A stretch of 64,000 nucleotides of DNA from Variovorax paradoxus (GTDB lineage: Bacteria; Pseudomonadota; Gammaproteobacteria; Burkholderiales; Burkholderiaceae_C). This document shows positions 1 through 14,601 of this stretch, piece after piece. The number at the start of each line of letters is the position of its first letter. The first letter of the stretch is position 1. The notes beneath the pieces are model-generated. The model made no database searches. It was given only the letters and a program-made list of their open reading frames with translations, and was not told the origin of the DNA. Position numbers and translations under genes: made by a program. The DNA is taken from positions 2,356,001 through 2,420,000 of the forward strand of contig NZ_JAUSXL010000002.1 in assembly GCF_030815975.1 (NCBI RefSeq), written 5' to 3'.

Positions 1-1882
<1,882 letters not shown>

Positions 1883-1915
1883 GGTGCTGGCCTCTTTGAG
1901 GGGTTGTTTTCCGGG

Positions 1916-2495
1916 GCCGGGTCTCGCCCCGGCGGGCGACCTACTTTTCTTTGCTTCGCCAAAGAAACGTAGGCAAAAGAAAGGCGACCCCACTGTCTGC
2001 GACCCCTTCGCTGCGCTACGGGGCAACCTGCGGTGCTCGGGTTTCGCGGGGTCTCGCAGAACTCGCTTCGCTCAAACAGCTGCGAGCCCTGATCCGCGAA
2101 ACCCTCCGCTCCTCGGCGCAGCCAGAGGGGAGGGCAAACCACACGGGCCTTTGCTTCGCTCGGCCACCAAGCCATCGCAGGCGCGCAGCGCCTGCGGTGG
2201 TTGGTATTGGGCTGTTGGTATTTGGTATTGGCTGTTGGGGTTGGCCCCGGCCGAGCGAAGCGATGGCCTGTCGGCTCCCACCCCTTCTGTATGCGCCGAG
2301 GAGCGCAGATGGAGGCGGGATCAGGGCCGCAGCTGTTTGAGCGAAGCGAGTTCTGCGGACCCCCGCCGGAATCGAGCACCGCAGGTTGCCCGCAGCGAAG
2401 CGGAGGGACGCAGACAGTAGGGTCGCCTTTCTTTTGCCTACTTTTCTTTGGCGAAGCAAAGAAAAGTAGGTCGCCCGCCGGGGCGAGACCCGGCC
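1916..2495. repeat. Giant imperfect palindrome between glgB and glgX
   Basis: The 640-bp gap between glgB and glgX holds no credible gene but one huge inverted repeat. The left arm (about 1916-2166) reads in reverse complement as the right arm (about 2246-2495), with long near-identical blocks; for example 1916-1966 against 2445-2495, and the CAGAACTCGCTTCGCTCAAA block at 2057-2076 against its complement near 2337-2356. The centre (about 2167-2245) is a short loop containing a GCAGGCGC/GCGCCTGC hairpin and reiterations of TTGGTATTGG. Short ORFs on both strands inside it are by-products of the symmetry. Similar high-copy intergenic palindromes are familiar to me from Variovorax-type genomes. 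Function is unknown; it could act as a strong transcript hairpin separating the two genes. Confidence 0.85.
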
Positions 2496-2522
2496 TCGGA
2501 ACCCAACCCAAAGCCAAGGAAC

Positions 2523-4699
<2,177 letters not shown>

Positions 4700-4703
<4 letters not shown>

Positions 4704-6370
4704 ATCTGTTCTTCGTCAGCGGGCCGGCCGAAAAAGACGCCATAGGGCGCCAGCGCCAGCATGCGCCGTTCGCCGGCAGCCTGCAGGGACGACGACGATG
4801 AAAGCGGCTGCCCCGCGAGCGGTTCGAGTGGCTCGCGCAGTGCGACGGACACAGGCTCGCTTCCCAGATTGAAGACGGCCTGCAGCGATCGGTTCCCCTC
4901 GCGCCGCTCGAACCACAGCACCGGCTCCGGCGCATCGAAGAAGGCGATGCTGCCGGTGCGCAGCAGCGGCTGGGTGCGGCGCCAGCGCAGCAGTGCGCGG
5001 CTGAAAGCGAGCATCGAATCGGGATCGGTGGACTGGCGGTCGACCGCCAGCGGCAGGTGGCGCCCGTGGACCGGCAGCCAGGGCCCGCCGGTGGTGAAGC
5101 CGGCGTGCAGCTCGTCGGCCTTCCAGGGCATGGGCGTGCGGCAGCCGTCGCGGCCCTTGAATTCGGGCCAGAAGGCGCGGCCGTAGGGATCCTGCAGCAG
5201 CTCGAACGGCACTTCGGCCTCGGGCAGGCCGAGCTCCTCGCCCTGGTAGATGCTGGCGCTGCCGCGCAGCGCGAGCAGCAGCGCGAGCCAGAGTCGGTCG
5301 CGCCGCGTGTCTTCGGCGCCGCCGCCGCTCCAGCGCGTGGCTACGCGCGGCACGTCATGGTTGGAGACGGCCCAGCAGCCCCAGCCGCCGGTCGGCGCGA
5401 GCGCCTGGTCGAGCGTCTCGACCTGGTGGCGCAGATGCCTGGCGCTGTGCTCGGCCGTCAGCAGGCTGAAGCTGTAGGCCAGGTGCAGGCGCTTGCCCAG
5501 TTCGGTGTATTGCGCCATGACGGGCGGCGCGTTCTCGTCGCCGACTTCGCCGAGCGCGACCGCGCCGTAGTCGTCGAGCAGCCCGCGCAGGCTTTCCAGG
5601 AAGCGCAGGTTCTCCATCTGGCTCTTGTCGTAGAGGTGCTGCTGCATGGCATAGGGGTTGTCGGCCCGCACGGTGCTCACCTCGTCCAGCGAGGCGGCGC
5701 TGGCCGGCGGGTTGTCGCGCAGCAGCGCGTCGTGGAACTGGTGGTTGCAGGCATCGAAGCGGAAGCCGTCCACGCCGCGCTCGCACCAGAAGCGCACTTC
5801 GCCGAGCAGCGCCTCCTGCACCTCGGCGCAATGGAAGTTCAGGTCGGGCTGCTCCTTGAGGAAGCTGTGCAGGTAGTACTGGCGGCGGCGCGAATCCCAC
5901 TGCCAGGCCGGCCCGCCGAACACCGAGAGCCAGTTGGTGGGCGGCGTGCCGTCGGGCCGCGGGTCGGCCCACACGTACCAGTCGGCCTTGGGGTTGTCGC
6001 GGCTCGCGCGGCTTTCGGCGAACCAGGCGTGCTGGTCGGAGGTGTGCGAGAGCACCTGGTCGATGATGATCTTCAGGCCCAGCGCATGGGCGCGCGCCAG
6101 CATCTCGTCGAAATCGGCCAGCGTGCCGAAGATCGGATCGACGGCGCGGTAGTCGGCCACGTCGTAGCCGAAGTCTTTCATGGGCGAGCGGAAGAAGGGC
6201 GACACCCAGATCGCATCGACCCCAAGGCTTGCCACGTGCTCCAGCCGCGACGTGATGCCGGGCAGGTCGCCGATGCCGTCGCCGTTGCTGTCCATGAAGC
6301 TGCGCGGGTAGATCTGGTAGATCACCGCGCCGCGCCACCATTCGCTGTTGCTGCTGTCGTTGCTGCGCAT
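4700..6370 (-). CDS. GH13 alpha-glucosidase
   Basis: Family 13 exo-acting glucosidase of 556 residues, probably hydrolysing maltose or malto-oligosaccharides released from glycogen or imported starch. Visible family blocks are [20 protein letters not shown] near the N-terminus, the nucleophile Asp206 in [11 protein letters not shown], the acid Glu275 in ALGEVGDEN and Asp339 in VSNHDVPR. It has no signal peptide, so it is cytoplasmic. It is the first gene of the minus-strand cluster; its ATG has AGGGG upstream and a CACAAT -10-like box at 6401-6396. Substrate preference (alpha-1,4 versus alpha-1,6 linkages, or an AglA/oligo-1,6-glucosidase type) cannot be decided from sequence alone, so no symbol is given. 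Confidence 0.9.
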
Positions 6371-6395
6371 GCTGCCCCTGTGGTCTGAAAATCAT

Positions 6396-6401
6396 TGTGG
6401 C
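6396..6401 (-). promoter_or_regulatory. Candidate -10 box for the alpha-glucosidase/glgB unit
   Basis: On the minus strand CACAAT lies about 25 nt upstream of the alpha-glucosidase ATG, inside the 111-bp divergent gap shared with the FAD-oxidoreductase gene. It matches the ACAAT-type -10-like motif seen before several other genes of this window. No clear -35 hexamer is seen. Confidence 0.35.
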
Positions 6402-6481
6402 ATGCGAGATCCGGGCCCGGTCCGTGCATGGGCCTGCCCGGCCGCGTTTGAAAAGCTTTCTACACTGGGAGGAGGTTCCGT

Positions 6482-7987
6482 GTGAACCCGCTTCCCGTTC
6501 CGTTCTGCAAGATGACAACAGCCTCCGCTTCCTTCGCCCCACTCCCCCGCCCGGAAGGCCTTGCCGCGCTCGAGCAGCGGCTCGCCAAGGATCTCGAATG
6601 CCTCGGCTGGCCCGCGCGCGCATGGATGCCCGTTCGCGCGCATGGCGCCGAGCCCGTACTCGACGTGGCCATCATCGGCGCCGGGCAGGCCGGGCTCGCG
6701 GCCGCCGCGGCCCTGGCGCAGCAGGGCATCCGGGCGGTGGTGTTCGACCGGTCGCCCGCGGGCTGCGAAGGGCCGTGGGCCACCACGGCGCGCATGGAAA
6801 CGCTGCGCTCGCCCAAGGAACTGACCGGTCCCGCGCTGGGGCTTCCTGCGCTGACCTTCCGCGCCTGGTTCGAGGCCCAGTTCGGCGCCGAAGCCTGGGG
6901 CGCGATGGACAAGATCCCGCGCCTGCAGTGGATGGACTACCTGCGCTGGTACCGCCGCGTGATGAACCTGGACGTGCGCAACGACACGGCCGTCACCGGC
7001 ATCCAGCCGCTGCCCGATGCGGCGGCGGTGCGGCTGCAGCTGCGCACGCCGGGCGGCGCGCAGCGCGTGCTGGCACGCCGCGTCGTGCTTGCGACGGGGC
7101 GCGACGGGCTCGGCGGCCCCGCCGTTCCCGCTTTCGTCAACGCCCTGCCGCGCTCGCAGTGGGCCCACTCGTCCGACGAGATGGACTACGGCAGGCTGGC
7201 CGGACTGCGCGTGGGCGTGGTCGGCGCGGGCTCGTCGGCCATGGACAGCGCGGCCACCGCGTTGGAAGCCGGCGCGCACAGCGTCGAGCTGCTGATCCGC
7301 CGGCCCGACCTGCCGCGCGTCAACAAGGGCAAGGGTGCCGGCGTGCCGGGCCTGACGCAGGGCCACTACGACCTGCCCGACGCGTTCAAGTGGCGCGTGC
7401 GCCACTACATCAATGTGGCCAACGTGCCGCCGCCGCATGGCAGCACGCTGCGCGTCTCGCGCTACCCGAACGCGTTCTTCAACTTCGGCTGCCCGGTGCG
7501 CTCGGTCGAGCCGCAGGGTGCGTCGATGCGCGTGGCCACGCCCAAGAGCGATTTCGTGTTCGACTTCCTCATTGTTTCCACCGGTTTCAAGATCGACTGG
7601 CGCTGCCGCCCCGAGTTCGACACCATTGCATCGCACGTGCGCACCTGGAAGGAGCGCTTCGTGCCCGCCCCCGGCGACGAAGACCAGGAGCTGGCCGATT
7701 CGCCCGATCTCGGGCCGGTGTTCGAATTCCGCGAGCGCGCGGCGGGCGCATGCCCGGGCCTGGACCGCATCCATTGCTTCTGCTACCCGGCGGCCTTGTC
7801 GCACGGCACCGTGTCGGGCGATATTCCCGCAATCAGCGATGGCGCCAGGCGACTCGCGAGCGGCATGGCCAGCCTGTTCTACCGCGAGGACTTCGAGCAG
7901 CACTTTGCCAACCTCGAGGCCTACAGCGAGCCCGAACTGTTCGGCGACGAATGGGTGCCCGCGCCGCCGCCGGCCGAACGCCGCTGA
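6482..7987 (+). CDS. FAD/NAD(P)-binding monooxygenase-like oxidoreductase
   Basis: Two-dinucleotide-fold flavoprotein of 501 residues. An FAD-binding Rossmann motif, IIGAGQAGLAAAAAL, lies near residue 65, and a second GxGxxA-type motif, VGVVGAGSSAMDSAATAL, lies near residue 245, as in class B flavin monooxygenases and related N-hydroxylases. The GTG start at 6482 is supported by the strong ribosome site GGGAGGAGG 6 nt upstream; the first ATG is ten codons later. It lies 25 bp upstream of a carboxymuconolactone-decarboxylase/AhpD double-domain gene, probably in one operon. Substrate unknown. An ordinary FAD-dependent dehydrogenase is the main alternative. Confidence 0.8.
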   Translation: MNPLPVPFCKMTTASASFAPLPRPEGLAALEQRLAKDLECLGWPARAWMPVRAHGAEPVLDVAIIGAGQAGLAAAAALAQQGIRAVVFDRSPAGCEGPWATTARMETLRSPKELTGPALGLPALTFRAWFEAQFGAEAWGAMDKIPRLQWMDYLRWYRRVMNLDVRNDTAVTGIQPLPDAAAVRLQLRTPGGAQRVLARRVVLATGRDGLGGPAVPAFVNALPRSQWAHSSDEMDYGRLAGLRVGVVGAGSSAMDSAATALEAGAHSVELLIRRPDLPRVNKGKGAGVPGLTQGHYDLPDAFKWRVRHYINVANVPPPHGSTLRVSRYPNAFFNFGCPVRSVEPQGASMRVATPKSDFVFDFLIVSTGFKIDWRCRPEFDTIASHVRTWKERFVPAPGDEDQELADSPDLGPVFEFRERAAGACPGLDRIHCFCYPAALSHGTVSGDIPAISDGARRLASGMASLFYREDFEQHFANLEAYSEPELFGDEWVPAPPPAERR

Positions 7988-8012
7988 ATTGCAGACCTCT
8001 TCATCGAAACGC

Positions 8013-9200
8013 ATGACCACTACTCTTTCCGATTCCTCCTTTGCCGTCGACGTGATCGACGCCACGGTGCCCCTGGTGCCCGGCCACGCCACCCGCCTGC
8101 TGCGCCAGCAGCGCGACAAGGTCGTGGCGGCCACGCAGGGCAGCTACGACGCGATGTTCTCGCCCTCGGTCGCGGGCCTCACGGTGGCCGAGCGCCTGCT
8201 GGTCGCGCTGCACGCGTGCAGCGTCTCGAAGGCCGCGACGCTCGCCGCGCACTACCGCGAGCGCTTGCTGGCCGAGGGCGCGGACCGCGAGCTGATCGCA
8301 GCCGTGGGAAGCGGCAGTCCGGTGGCCGATGCGCGCCTGCGCACGGTGCTGGCATTCACCGCGAGCCTGATCGAGCGTCCCATCGAGGGCGACAAGGCCG
8401 CGGTGCAATCGCTTGCGGACGCGGGCCTTTCGACGCCGGCCATCGTCGCGCTGGGCCAGTTGATCGCCTTTCTCTCCTACCAGGTTCGCGTGGTCGCTGG
8501 CCTGCAGGCGCTGGCTGCCGAGGAGCTCGTGGCAGAGCGCCGGGCCGGGCCGGGCCAGGCAAGCCCGCTTCCCGGTGCGAAGCACGAGGTTCCTTCAACG
8601 AACGCACCGATCCGCATCAAGGGCTTCACCAACGAAGTGCTGGGCTGGAAGCCCTGGCTCGACCCGGTCGATGTCGCCACGGCCACGCCGGCCCAGCTGG
8701 CCGCGCTCGACGAGATGAGTCCGCAGGCCCGCACTTCGCCGTATTTCCTGGTGCTCGCGCATCAGCCCGAGATGCTGCTGCAGCGCTCCATCGCCTTCAA
8801 CGCGATCATGTTCGCGCCGGGCGGCATGCCGCGCGCGGAGCGCGAGCTGGGCGCCACGGTGGAATCGCGCGTCAATGGCTGCGTGTACTGCGCCTCGGTG
8901 CATGCGCAGCGCTTCGAGCAGCTGGCCAAGCGCAACGACGTGATCTCGCAGGTGTTCGAGGAGCCGGCTTCCGCGGGCACCACGCCGCGCGAGAAGGCGA
9001 TCGTCGAGTTCTCGATCCGGCTCGGCGCCGAGCCCGGCAAGCCGTCGGCCGACGATGTGCGAACGCTCAAGGCGGTGGGACTGAGCGAGCTCGAGATCCT
9101 CGACCTGGTCCACGCCGTGGCGCTTTTCGCCTGGGCCAACCGGCTGATGCTCAACCTCGGCGAGCCGGTCTTTCCGGCTGCGATGGCCGCCGCCTCATAG
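8013..9200 (+). CDS. Double CMD/alkylhydroperoxidase-like protein
   Basis: A 395-residue protein that joins two carboxymuconolactone-decarboxylase (AhpD-like) domains. From memory, the N-terminal half (about 1-170) resembles the Avi_7170-type CMD family and the C-terminal half (about 200-395) the Avi_7169-type peroxidase family, which are separate proteins in some bacteria. The C-terminal half retains the redox CxxCxxxH centre (Cys290, Cys293, His297 in GCVYCASVHAQRF); the N-terminal half lacks it. It follows the FAD monooxygenase-like gene by 25 bp, which suggests a paired oxidation/peroxide-handling step. The ATG at 8013 is the first plausible start after the upstream stop; the ribosome site is weak. 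The true substrate is unknown. Confidence 0.8.
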   Translation: MTTTLSDSSFAVDVIDATVPLVPGHATRLLRQQRDKVVAATQGSYDAMFSPSVAGLTVAERLLVALHACSVSKAATLAAHYRERLLAEGADRELIAAVGSGSPVADARLRTVLAFTASLIERPIEGDKAAVQSLADAGLSTPAIVALGQLIAFLSYQVRVVAGLQALAAEELVAERRAGPGQASPLPGAKHEVPSTNAPIRIKGFTNEVLGWKPWLDPVDVATATPAQLAALDEMSPQARTSPYFLVLAHQPEMLLQRSIAFNAIMFAPGGMPRAERELGATVESRVNGCVYCASVHAQRFEQLAKRNDVISQVFEEPASAGTTPREKAIVEFSIRLGAEPGKPSADDVRTLKAVGLSELEILDLVHAVALFAWANRLMLNLGEPVFPAAMAAAS

Positions 9201-10274
9201 GCGGGCGAGCAGCCCCGCCACGGTTTCGCGGTCCAGGCCGAGCGGCGCCAGCAGGTCGTTCTGCTGCCGGTAGTCGATGCCGCTCACCAGCGAGGCGGCG
9301 TCCACGATGGTGCGCGTCGCGGGTGTCGCCACGCCGGCGATGGCGCCGAGCGCCTCGACGAAGACCAGTCCATAGGGCATGTCTTCGCTCAGGTAGCGGG
9401 TGTCGGTGCGAACCGGCCCGGGCGGCCCGCCGCGCTTCGCATGCAGCTCGGCCGCGATGTCCTCGAGCCGGGCCGACGCGGTGCCGAAGGAGCGCGCGAA
9501 ATGTTCCTCGATGGGGCCGAGCTCGATGCCGAAGGCTCTGGCCACGGCCCGCCGCTCCCGATCCAGCGCCTCGATCGCGCGGGCCACGCCAGGCGTCATG
9601 CAGTGGTACTGCGGCCAGTTTTCCGCGCGCTCGATGCGGGTCCAGTTGAAGACCGCCAGCGGGCCATGGGACTGCGGGTTGACGTTCGCGAGCGCACTGG
9701 CGAGCGTGTTGTCCTGCGCGAAGAAGCCGCCGCCGAACAGCGCGGTGCACAGTTCGACGGCCTTGTCGACGCCGGCATTCGGCAGGGCCGACACGCCGAC
9801 CGCCTTGCGCCGCGTCATCACCTGGACCTGCGTGGCGGATTCCCGGCGCGCGGTCAGCACCGTCGTGCCGAAACTCGCCACGGTGATCTGCCGGCCCGCG
9901 CGCCGCGCGCTTTCGTGGAGATGGAGCGAAGACAGCGAGGCCATCGAGCTGACGATCACGGTCTGCCCGTCGCGCAGGAAAGGCAGCAGCGCATCCATCA
10001 CGCGCTTGTGGCCGTTGACCGGCAGGGCGATCAGCAGCACGTCCGACGCCAGGCAAAGCTGCTCTGCATCGCCGGCCACTTCGACCGTCACGCGGCAGGG
10101 CTGCTCGCCGACGGCTTCGAGCGGCTGCGTGCGCAGGGCCTCGGCACCCTGGCCGCCCGGCGACCAGAGCATGACGCCGTGGCCCGCCTGCCGCAGCCAT
10201 GCCGCGCTGGCCAGCGCGATCGCGCCGGTGCCCGCGATGCCGACGCGATAGCGCCCTCTCGTGGCCTCAATCAA
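9195..10274 (-). CDS. NAD/NADP octopine/nopaline dehydrogenase family protein
   Basis: Opine-dehydrogenase-like oxidoreductase of 359 residues, with an N-terminal Rossmann motif ([21 protein letters not shown], about residues 10-30) and the C-terminal helical domain typical of the family. Such enzymes make or cleave N-(carboxyalkyl) amino acids. The TTG start at 10274 is the only one that fits; it overlaps the stop of the upstream tricarboxylate-receptor gene by 8 bp, indicating coupling. Its end overlaps the end of the convergent CMD gene by 6 bp. The combination with a solute receptor suggests catabolism of an imported opine-like or carboxylated substrate; this is inference. Confidence 0.8.
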   Translation of the reverse strand: MIEATRGRYRVGIAGTGAIALASAAWLRQAGHGVMLWSPGGQGAEALRTQPLEAVGEQPCRVTVEVAGDAEQLCLASDVLLIALPVNGHKRVMDALLPFLRDGQTVIVSSMASLSSLHLHESARRAGRQITVASFGTTVLTARRESATQVQVMTRRKAVGVSALPNAGVDKAVELCTALFGGGFFAQDNTLASALANVNPQSHGPLAVFNWTRIERAENWPQYHCMTPGVARAIEALDRERRAVARAFGIELGPIEEHFARSFGTASARLEDIAAELHAKRGGPPGPVRTDTRYLSEDMPYGLVFVEALGAIAGVATPATRTIVDAASLVSGIDYRQQNDLLAPLGLDRETVAGLLARL

Positions 10275-11244
10275 CCTTGATCCCGCCCTGCTTGATCACT
10301 TTTGCCCAGCGCTGGCTGTCCTCGGCAATCACCTTGCCCAGCGCCGCGCCGCCGCCGCAGGTGTTCACCGCGCCGAGCTGGGCAAAACGCTGTTTCGTTT
10401 CAGGCAGGTTGCACACCTCGACCAGCGCCGCGGAGAGCTTTTCGATGCTGGCTGCCGGCATGCGCGCGGGTGCCATCACGCCGACCCACACCGGCACGTC
10501 CATGCCCGCGAGGGCCGCCGCCTCCGCGACCGTCGGCGGCGTGCCGAGGCTGGGCAGGGCCGCGCGCGAAAAGGTGCCGAGCACGCGCGCCTTGCCGCTC
10601 GCGACCATCGGCTCGATGGAGGCCGCGCTGGTGGCGATCAACGCCACCTGCCCGCCCAGCAGGTCGGTCAGCGCCGGCGCCGCGCCGCGGTAGGGCACAT
10701 GCAGCAGGTTCACGCCGCTCGCCTGCGCCAGCAGCGCACCCGTGAGGTGCGACACGGTGCCGTTGCCGGTGGACGCATAGGTCACCTGCCCCGGCTTCGC
10801 CTTGGCGTCGCGCAGCACGTCGGCCAGTGTCTTGTAGGGGCTTTCGGTGCGCACGGCCACCGTCATCGGCGTGTCGCCGACCAGGGCCACGGGCGCGAGG
10901 TCAGTCACGGGGTCGTAGGGCAGCTTGGGCTGCAGGTGGGGCGCGATGGTGATGGCGCCGCCGGTGGCCAGCAGCACGGTGGCGCCGTCGGTCGCCTTGG
11001 CCACCGCGTCGGCCGCCACGATGCCGCCCGCGCCCGCCTTGTTGTCGATGATCACGGTGCCGCCGAGCTTGTCGGCGAGCTTGGCGCCCAGGTAGCGGGC
11101 GATCACGTCCTGCGCCCCGCCGGGGGCGAAGGGCACGACGATGCGCAGCGGCTTGTCGCCGTTCGGCTGCGCATGGAGCGGCACAGCGGCGAGGCTGGCG
11201 GCCGCCGCGAGGCTCAGGGCCAGGTGTTTCAGGAGCAATTTCAT
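10267..11244 (-). CDS. Tripartite tricarboxylate transporter receptor (Bug/TctC family)
   Basis: Periplasmic solute-binding protein of 325 residues. It starts with a Sec signal peptide ([20 protein letters not shown], cleavage near AVPLHAQ) and has the Bug-family landmarks [19 protein letters not shown] and [14 protein letters not shown]. These receptors bind carboxylates, and beta-proteobacteria carry many orphan copies without TctAB membrane genes, as here. The ATG at 11244 is preceded by GGAGCAATTT-like purines on neither side strongly, so the start rests on the signal peptide. It is cotranscribed with the opine-dehydrogenase-like gene (8-bp overlap). Ligand unknown. Confidence 0.9.
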   Translation of the reverse strand: MKLLLKHLALSLAAAASLAAVPLHAQPNGDKPLRIVVPFAPGGAQDVIARYLGAKLADKLGGTVIIDNKAGAGGIVAADAVAKATDGATVLLATGGAITIAPHLQPKLPYDPVTDLAPVALVGDTPMTVAVRTESPYKTLADVLRDAKAKPGQVTYASTGNGTVSHLTGALLAQASGVNLLHVPYRGAAPALTDLLGGQVALIATSAASIEPMVASGKARVLGTFSRAALPSLGTPPTVAEAAALAGMDVPVWVGVMAPARMPAASIEKLSAALVEVCNLPETKQRFAQLGAVNTCGGGAALGKVIAEDSQRWAKVIKQGGIKVD

Positions 11245-11287
11245 GGCATTCCAGGCGGTGCGAAAAACCTGCCGAAGGGCGGGCGTT

Positions 11288-11306
11288 ACCTGCACAACAC
11301 GCAGGT
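11288..11306. promoter_or_regulatory. Inverted repeat between the TctC-type gene and leuS
   Basis: ACCTGC-7 nt-GCAGGT is a perfect 6-bp inverted repeat, extended imperfectly to GTTACCTGC/GCAGGTTAC. It lies 44 bp upstream of the receptor gene and about 100 bp upstream of divergent leuS. It could be an operator for the receptor operon. No regulator gene is adjacent, so this stays tentative. Confidence 0.3.
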
Positions 11307-11403
11307 TACGTGCCTCAAGTCTAGAGTCTGCCGGCCGGGCGCCCGCCCGGACGCGATAATCCGCGTTCCCCGGCCGTCCCGTGCCGGGTCTTGCCGAACC
11401 GCC

Positions 11404-14034
11404 ATGAACCCCAGCTACAAACCCAGCGACGTCGAGTCCGCTGCCCAGGCGCAATGGAGCGCCGCCGATGCCTACCGCGTCACCGAGGACGCGAGCCGCA
11501 AGAAGTATTACGCCTGCTCGATGCTGCCGTACCCCAGCGGCAAGCTGCACATGGGCCATGTGCGCAACTACACCATCAACGACATGCTCACGCGGTACCT
11601 GCGCATGAGCGGCTACAACGTGCTGATGCCCATGGGCTGGGACGCCTTCGGCCTGCCGGCCGAGAACGCGGCGCTCAAGAACGGCGTGCCGCCCGCCAAG
11701 TGGACCTACGAGAACATCGACTACATGCGCGGCCAGCTTCAGGCCATGGGCCTGGCGATCGACTGGAGCCGCGAGATCGCCACCTGCGATCCCAGCTACT
11801 ACAAGTGGAACCAGTGGCTGTTCCTGAAGATGCTCGAAAAGGGCATTGCCTACCGCAAGACCCAGGTCGTCAACTGGGACCCGGTCGACCAGACCGTGCT
11901 GGCCAACGAGCAGGTGATCGATGGCAAGGGCTGGCGCACCGGCGCCACGGTCGAACGCCGCGAGATCCCGGGCTACTACCTGAAGATCAGCGACTACGCC
12001 GAAGAACTGCTCGAGCACACCCAGCACAAGCTGCCCGGTTGGCCCGAGCGCGTCAAGCTGATGCAGGAGAACTGGATCGGCAAGAGCGAGGGCGTGCGCT
12101 TCGCCTTCACGCACGACATCCACGACGCGAGCGGCCAGCTGATCCAGGACGGCCGCATGTATGTGTTCACCACGCGCGCCGACACCATCATGGGCGTCAC
12201 CTTCTGCGCCGTGGCGCCCGAGCATCCGCTGGCCGCGCACGCCGCCACGCTCGACCCCAAGGTCGCGGCCTTCATCGAGGAATGCAAGGCCGGCGGCACC
12301 ACCGAGGCCGAGCTCGCCACGCAGGAGAAGAAGGGCGTGCCCACGGGCCTGACCGTGACGCACCCGATCACCGACGAGCAGGTGCCGGTGTGGGTCGGCA
12401 ACTACGTGCTCATCAACTACGGCGACGGCGCCGTGATGGGCGTGCCCGCGCACGACGAGCGCGACTTCGCCTTCGCCAACAAGTACGGCATCGAGATCAT
12501 CCAGGTGGTGCTGGTCGACGACGAGCCGCACTTCGACTATCACAAGTGGCAGGACTGGTACGCCGACAAGCAGCGCGGCGTGACCATCAACTCCGACAAC
12601 TTCAGCGGCATGACCTACAAGGAGGCCGTGGCCGCCGTGGCGCATGCGCTCGGCCAGAAAGGCTTGGGCGAGCTGCAGACCACCTGGCGCCTGCGCGACT
12701 GGGGCGTGAGCCGCCAGCGCTACTGGGGCACGCCGATCCCGATCATCCATTGCGACGAGCACGGCGCGATGCCGGTCCCCGAGAAGGACCTGCCCGTGGT
12801 GCTGCCGACCGATTGCGTGCCCGACGGTTCCGGCAATCCGCTCGCCAAGCACGAAGGCTTCCATGCCGGCGTCGTCTGCCCGGTCTGCGGCAAGCCCGCG
12901 CGGCGCGAGACCGACACCATGGACACCTTCGTCGACAGCTCGTGGTACTTCATGCGCTACTGCGATCCGAAGAACGACCAGGCCATGGTGGCCGAGGGCG
13001 CCGACTACTGGATGCCGATGGACCAGTACATCGGCGGCATCGAGCATGCGATTCTTCACCTGCTGTACGCGCGCTTCTGGACCAAGGTCATGCGCGACCT
13101 GGGTCTGGTGAAGGTCGACGAGCCCTTCAGCAAGCTGCTCACGCAGGGCATGGTGCTCAACCACATCTACTACCACCGCGACGAGCGGGGCGGCAAGAAC
13201 TACCACCCGCCGCTGGAGGTCACGCCCACGCTCGACGCGCAGGGCCGCATCGTCGGCGGCACCACCGCGGACGGCACCAAGGTCGAATACGGCGGCGTCG
13301 GCAAGATGGGCAAGAGCGAACGCAACGGCGTCGACCCGCAGGACCTGATCGAGAAGTACGGCGCCGACACCGCGCGCCTCTACACCATGTTCACCGCGCC
13401 GCCCGAAGCCACGCTCGAGTGGAACGACGCGGCCGTCGAAGGCAGCTACCGCTTCCTGCGCCGGGTCTGGAATTTCGGCGTCGCGCAGGCCGACGTGCAG
13501 CCGGCGGCGATCGCCGGGCAGGCCTTCGGCAAGGCCGCGCAGGCGCTGCGCCGCGAGGTGCATACCGTGCTGCGCCAGGTCGACTACGACTACCAGCGCA
13601 TGCAATACAACACGGTGGTGTCGGGCGCAATGAAGCTGCTCAATGCGCTCGAAGGCTTCAAGCCTGACGGCAGCGCCGGCGACACGGCCGCGCTGCGCGA
13701 AGGCTTCGGCATCCTGCTGCGCTGCCTGTATCCGGCCACGCCGCACATCACGCACCAGCTCTGGCAGCAGCTCGGCTACGACAAGGAGCTGGGCGATCTG
13801 CTCGACGCGCCCTGGCCGGTGGTCGATGTAGGCGCGCTCGAGCAGGACGAGATCGAGCTCATGCTCCAGGTCAACGGCAAGCTGCGCGGCGCGCTGCGCG
13901 TGCCGGCCGGCGCCTCCAAGGCCGAGATCGAAGCGCTCGCGCTTTCCTGCGACGACTTCGTCAAGTTCGCCGAAGGCGCGCCGGCCAAGCGCGTCATCGT
14001 GGTTCCCGGCCGGCTGGTCAACGTGGTCATCTGA
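11404..14034 (+). CDS. leuS: Leucine--tRNA ligase
   Basis: Class I aminoacyl-tRNA synthetase of 876 residues charging tRNA-Leu; normal length. The HIGH-type motif is present as HMGHVRNY near residue 50, the CP1 editing domain lies in the middle, and the anticodon-binding domain is C-terminal. The second signature reads [12 protein letters not shown] (about residues 637-648) instead of the usual KMSKS, a Ser-to-Gly change at the third position. The ATG at 11404 follows a GATAAT -10-like box at about 11354 and begins [11 protein letters not shown], as expected. It heads leuS-lptE-holA, a widely conserved order. Confidence 0.97.
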   Translation: MNPSYKPSDVESAAQAQWSAADAYRVTEDASRKKYYACSMLPYPSGKLHMGHVRNYTINDMLTRYLRMSGYNVLMPMGWDAFGLPAENAALKNGVPPAKWTYENIDYMRGQLQAMGLAIDWSREIATCDPSYYKWNQWLFLKMLEKGIAYRKTQVVNWDPVDQTVLANEQVIDGKGWRTGATVERREIPGYYLKISDYAEELLEHTQHKLPGWPERVKLMQENWIGKSEGVRFAFTHDIHDASGQLIQDGRMYVFTTRADTIMGVTFCAVAPEHPLAAHAATLDPKVAAFIEECKAGGTTEAELATQEKKGVPTGLTVTHPITDEQVPVWVGNYVLINYGDGAVMGVPAHDERDFAFANKYGIEIIQVVLVDDEPHFDYHKWQDWYADKQRGVTINSDNFSGMTYKEAVAAVAHALGQKGLGELQTTWRLRDWGVSRQRYWGTPIPIIHCDEHGAMPVPEKDLPVVLPTDCVPDGSGNPLAKHEGFHAGVVCPVCGKPARRETDTMDTFVDSSWYFMRYCDPKNDQAMVAEGADYWMPMDQYIGGIEHAILHLLYARFWTKVMRDLGLVKVDEPFSKLLTQGMVLNHIYYHRDERGGKNYHPPLEVTPTLDAQGRIVGGTTADGTKVEYGGVGKMGKSERNGVDPQDLIEKYGADTARLYTMFTAPPEATLEWNDAAVEGSYRFLRRVWNFGVAQADVQPAAIAGQAFGKAAQALRREVHTVLRQVDYDYQRMQYNTVVSGAMKLLNALEGFKPDGSAGDTAALREGFGILLRCLYPATPHITHQLWQQLGYDKELGDLLDAPWPVVDVGALEQDEIELMLQVNGKLRGALRVPAGASKAEIEALALSCDDFVKFAEGAPAKRVIVVPGRLVNVVI

Positions 14035-14049
14035 ACGAACGACAGAAGC

Positions 14050-14571
14050 ATGAACAATCGCAACGCCCCGCTGCCGCGCCGCGGCTTTCTCCTGGGTCTT
14101 GCCGCGGCGGGCGCCAGCCTGGGCCTGGCCGGCTGCGGATTCGAACTGCGCAAGGCGCCGGTGTTCGCGTTCAAGACGCTGTCGGTGTCGGGCAATTCGG
14201 AACTGATCAACCGGCTGCGGCGCGAAATGCGGGCCGCCGGCACGGTCACGCTGGTGCCGCCCGAGCAGGCCCAGACCGCCGACGCGATCCTCGAGATCCT
14301 CGGCGAGAACCGCGACCGCATCGTGATCTCGACCAATTCGGCGGGCCTGCTGCGCGAGCTGCAGCTGCAGCTGCGCGTTCGCTTCAGCCTGCGCACGCCG
14401 GGCGGCAAGATGCTGCTGGCGCCCACCGAGGTGTCGCAGACGCGCGACCTGAGCTTCAACGAAACCAACGCGCTCGCCAAGGAAGGCGAGGCCGAGCTGC
14501 TCTACCGCGACATGCAGGCCGACATCGCGCAGCAGCTGATGCGCCGCCTCGCGGCCGTCAAGGAACTCTAG
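14050..14571 (+). CDS. lptE: LPS-assembly lipoprotein LptE
   Basis: Outer-membrane lipoprotein of 173 residues that forms the plug of the LptD translocon for lipopolysaccharide export. The N-terminus is a basic stretch, hydrophobic core and lipobox (GLAGC near residue 34), followed by GFELRKAP. It starts 15 bp after leuS and is followed by holA, the standard leuS-lptE-holA order. The fold assignment rests on size, lipobox and context; sequence conservation in this family is low. Confidence 0.9.
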   Translation: MNNRNAPLPRRGFLLGLAAAGASLGLAGCGFELRKAPVFAFKTLSVSGNSELINRLRREMRAAGTVTLVPPEQAQTADAILEILGENRDRIVISTNSAGLLRELQLQLRVRFSLRTPGGKMLLAPTEVSQTRDLSFNETNALAKEGEAELLYRDMQADIAQQLMRRLAAVKEL

Positions 14572-14601
14572 GCTCGAGCCCACGCCGGCCGCTTTCCATC
14601 C

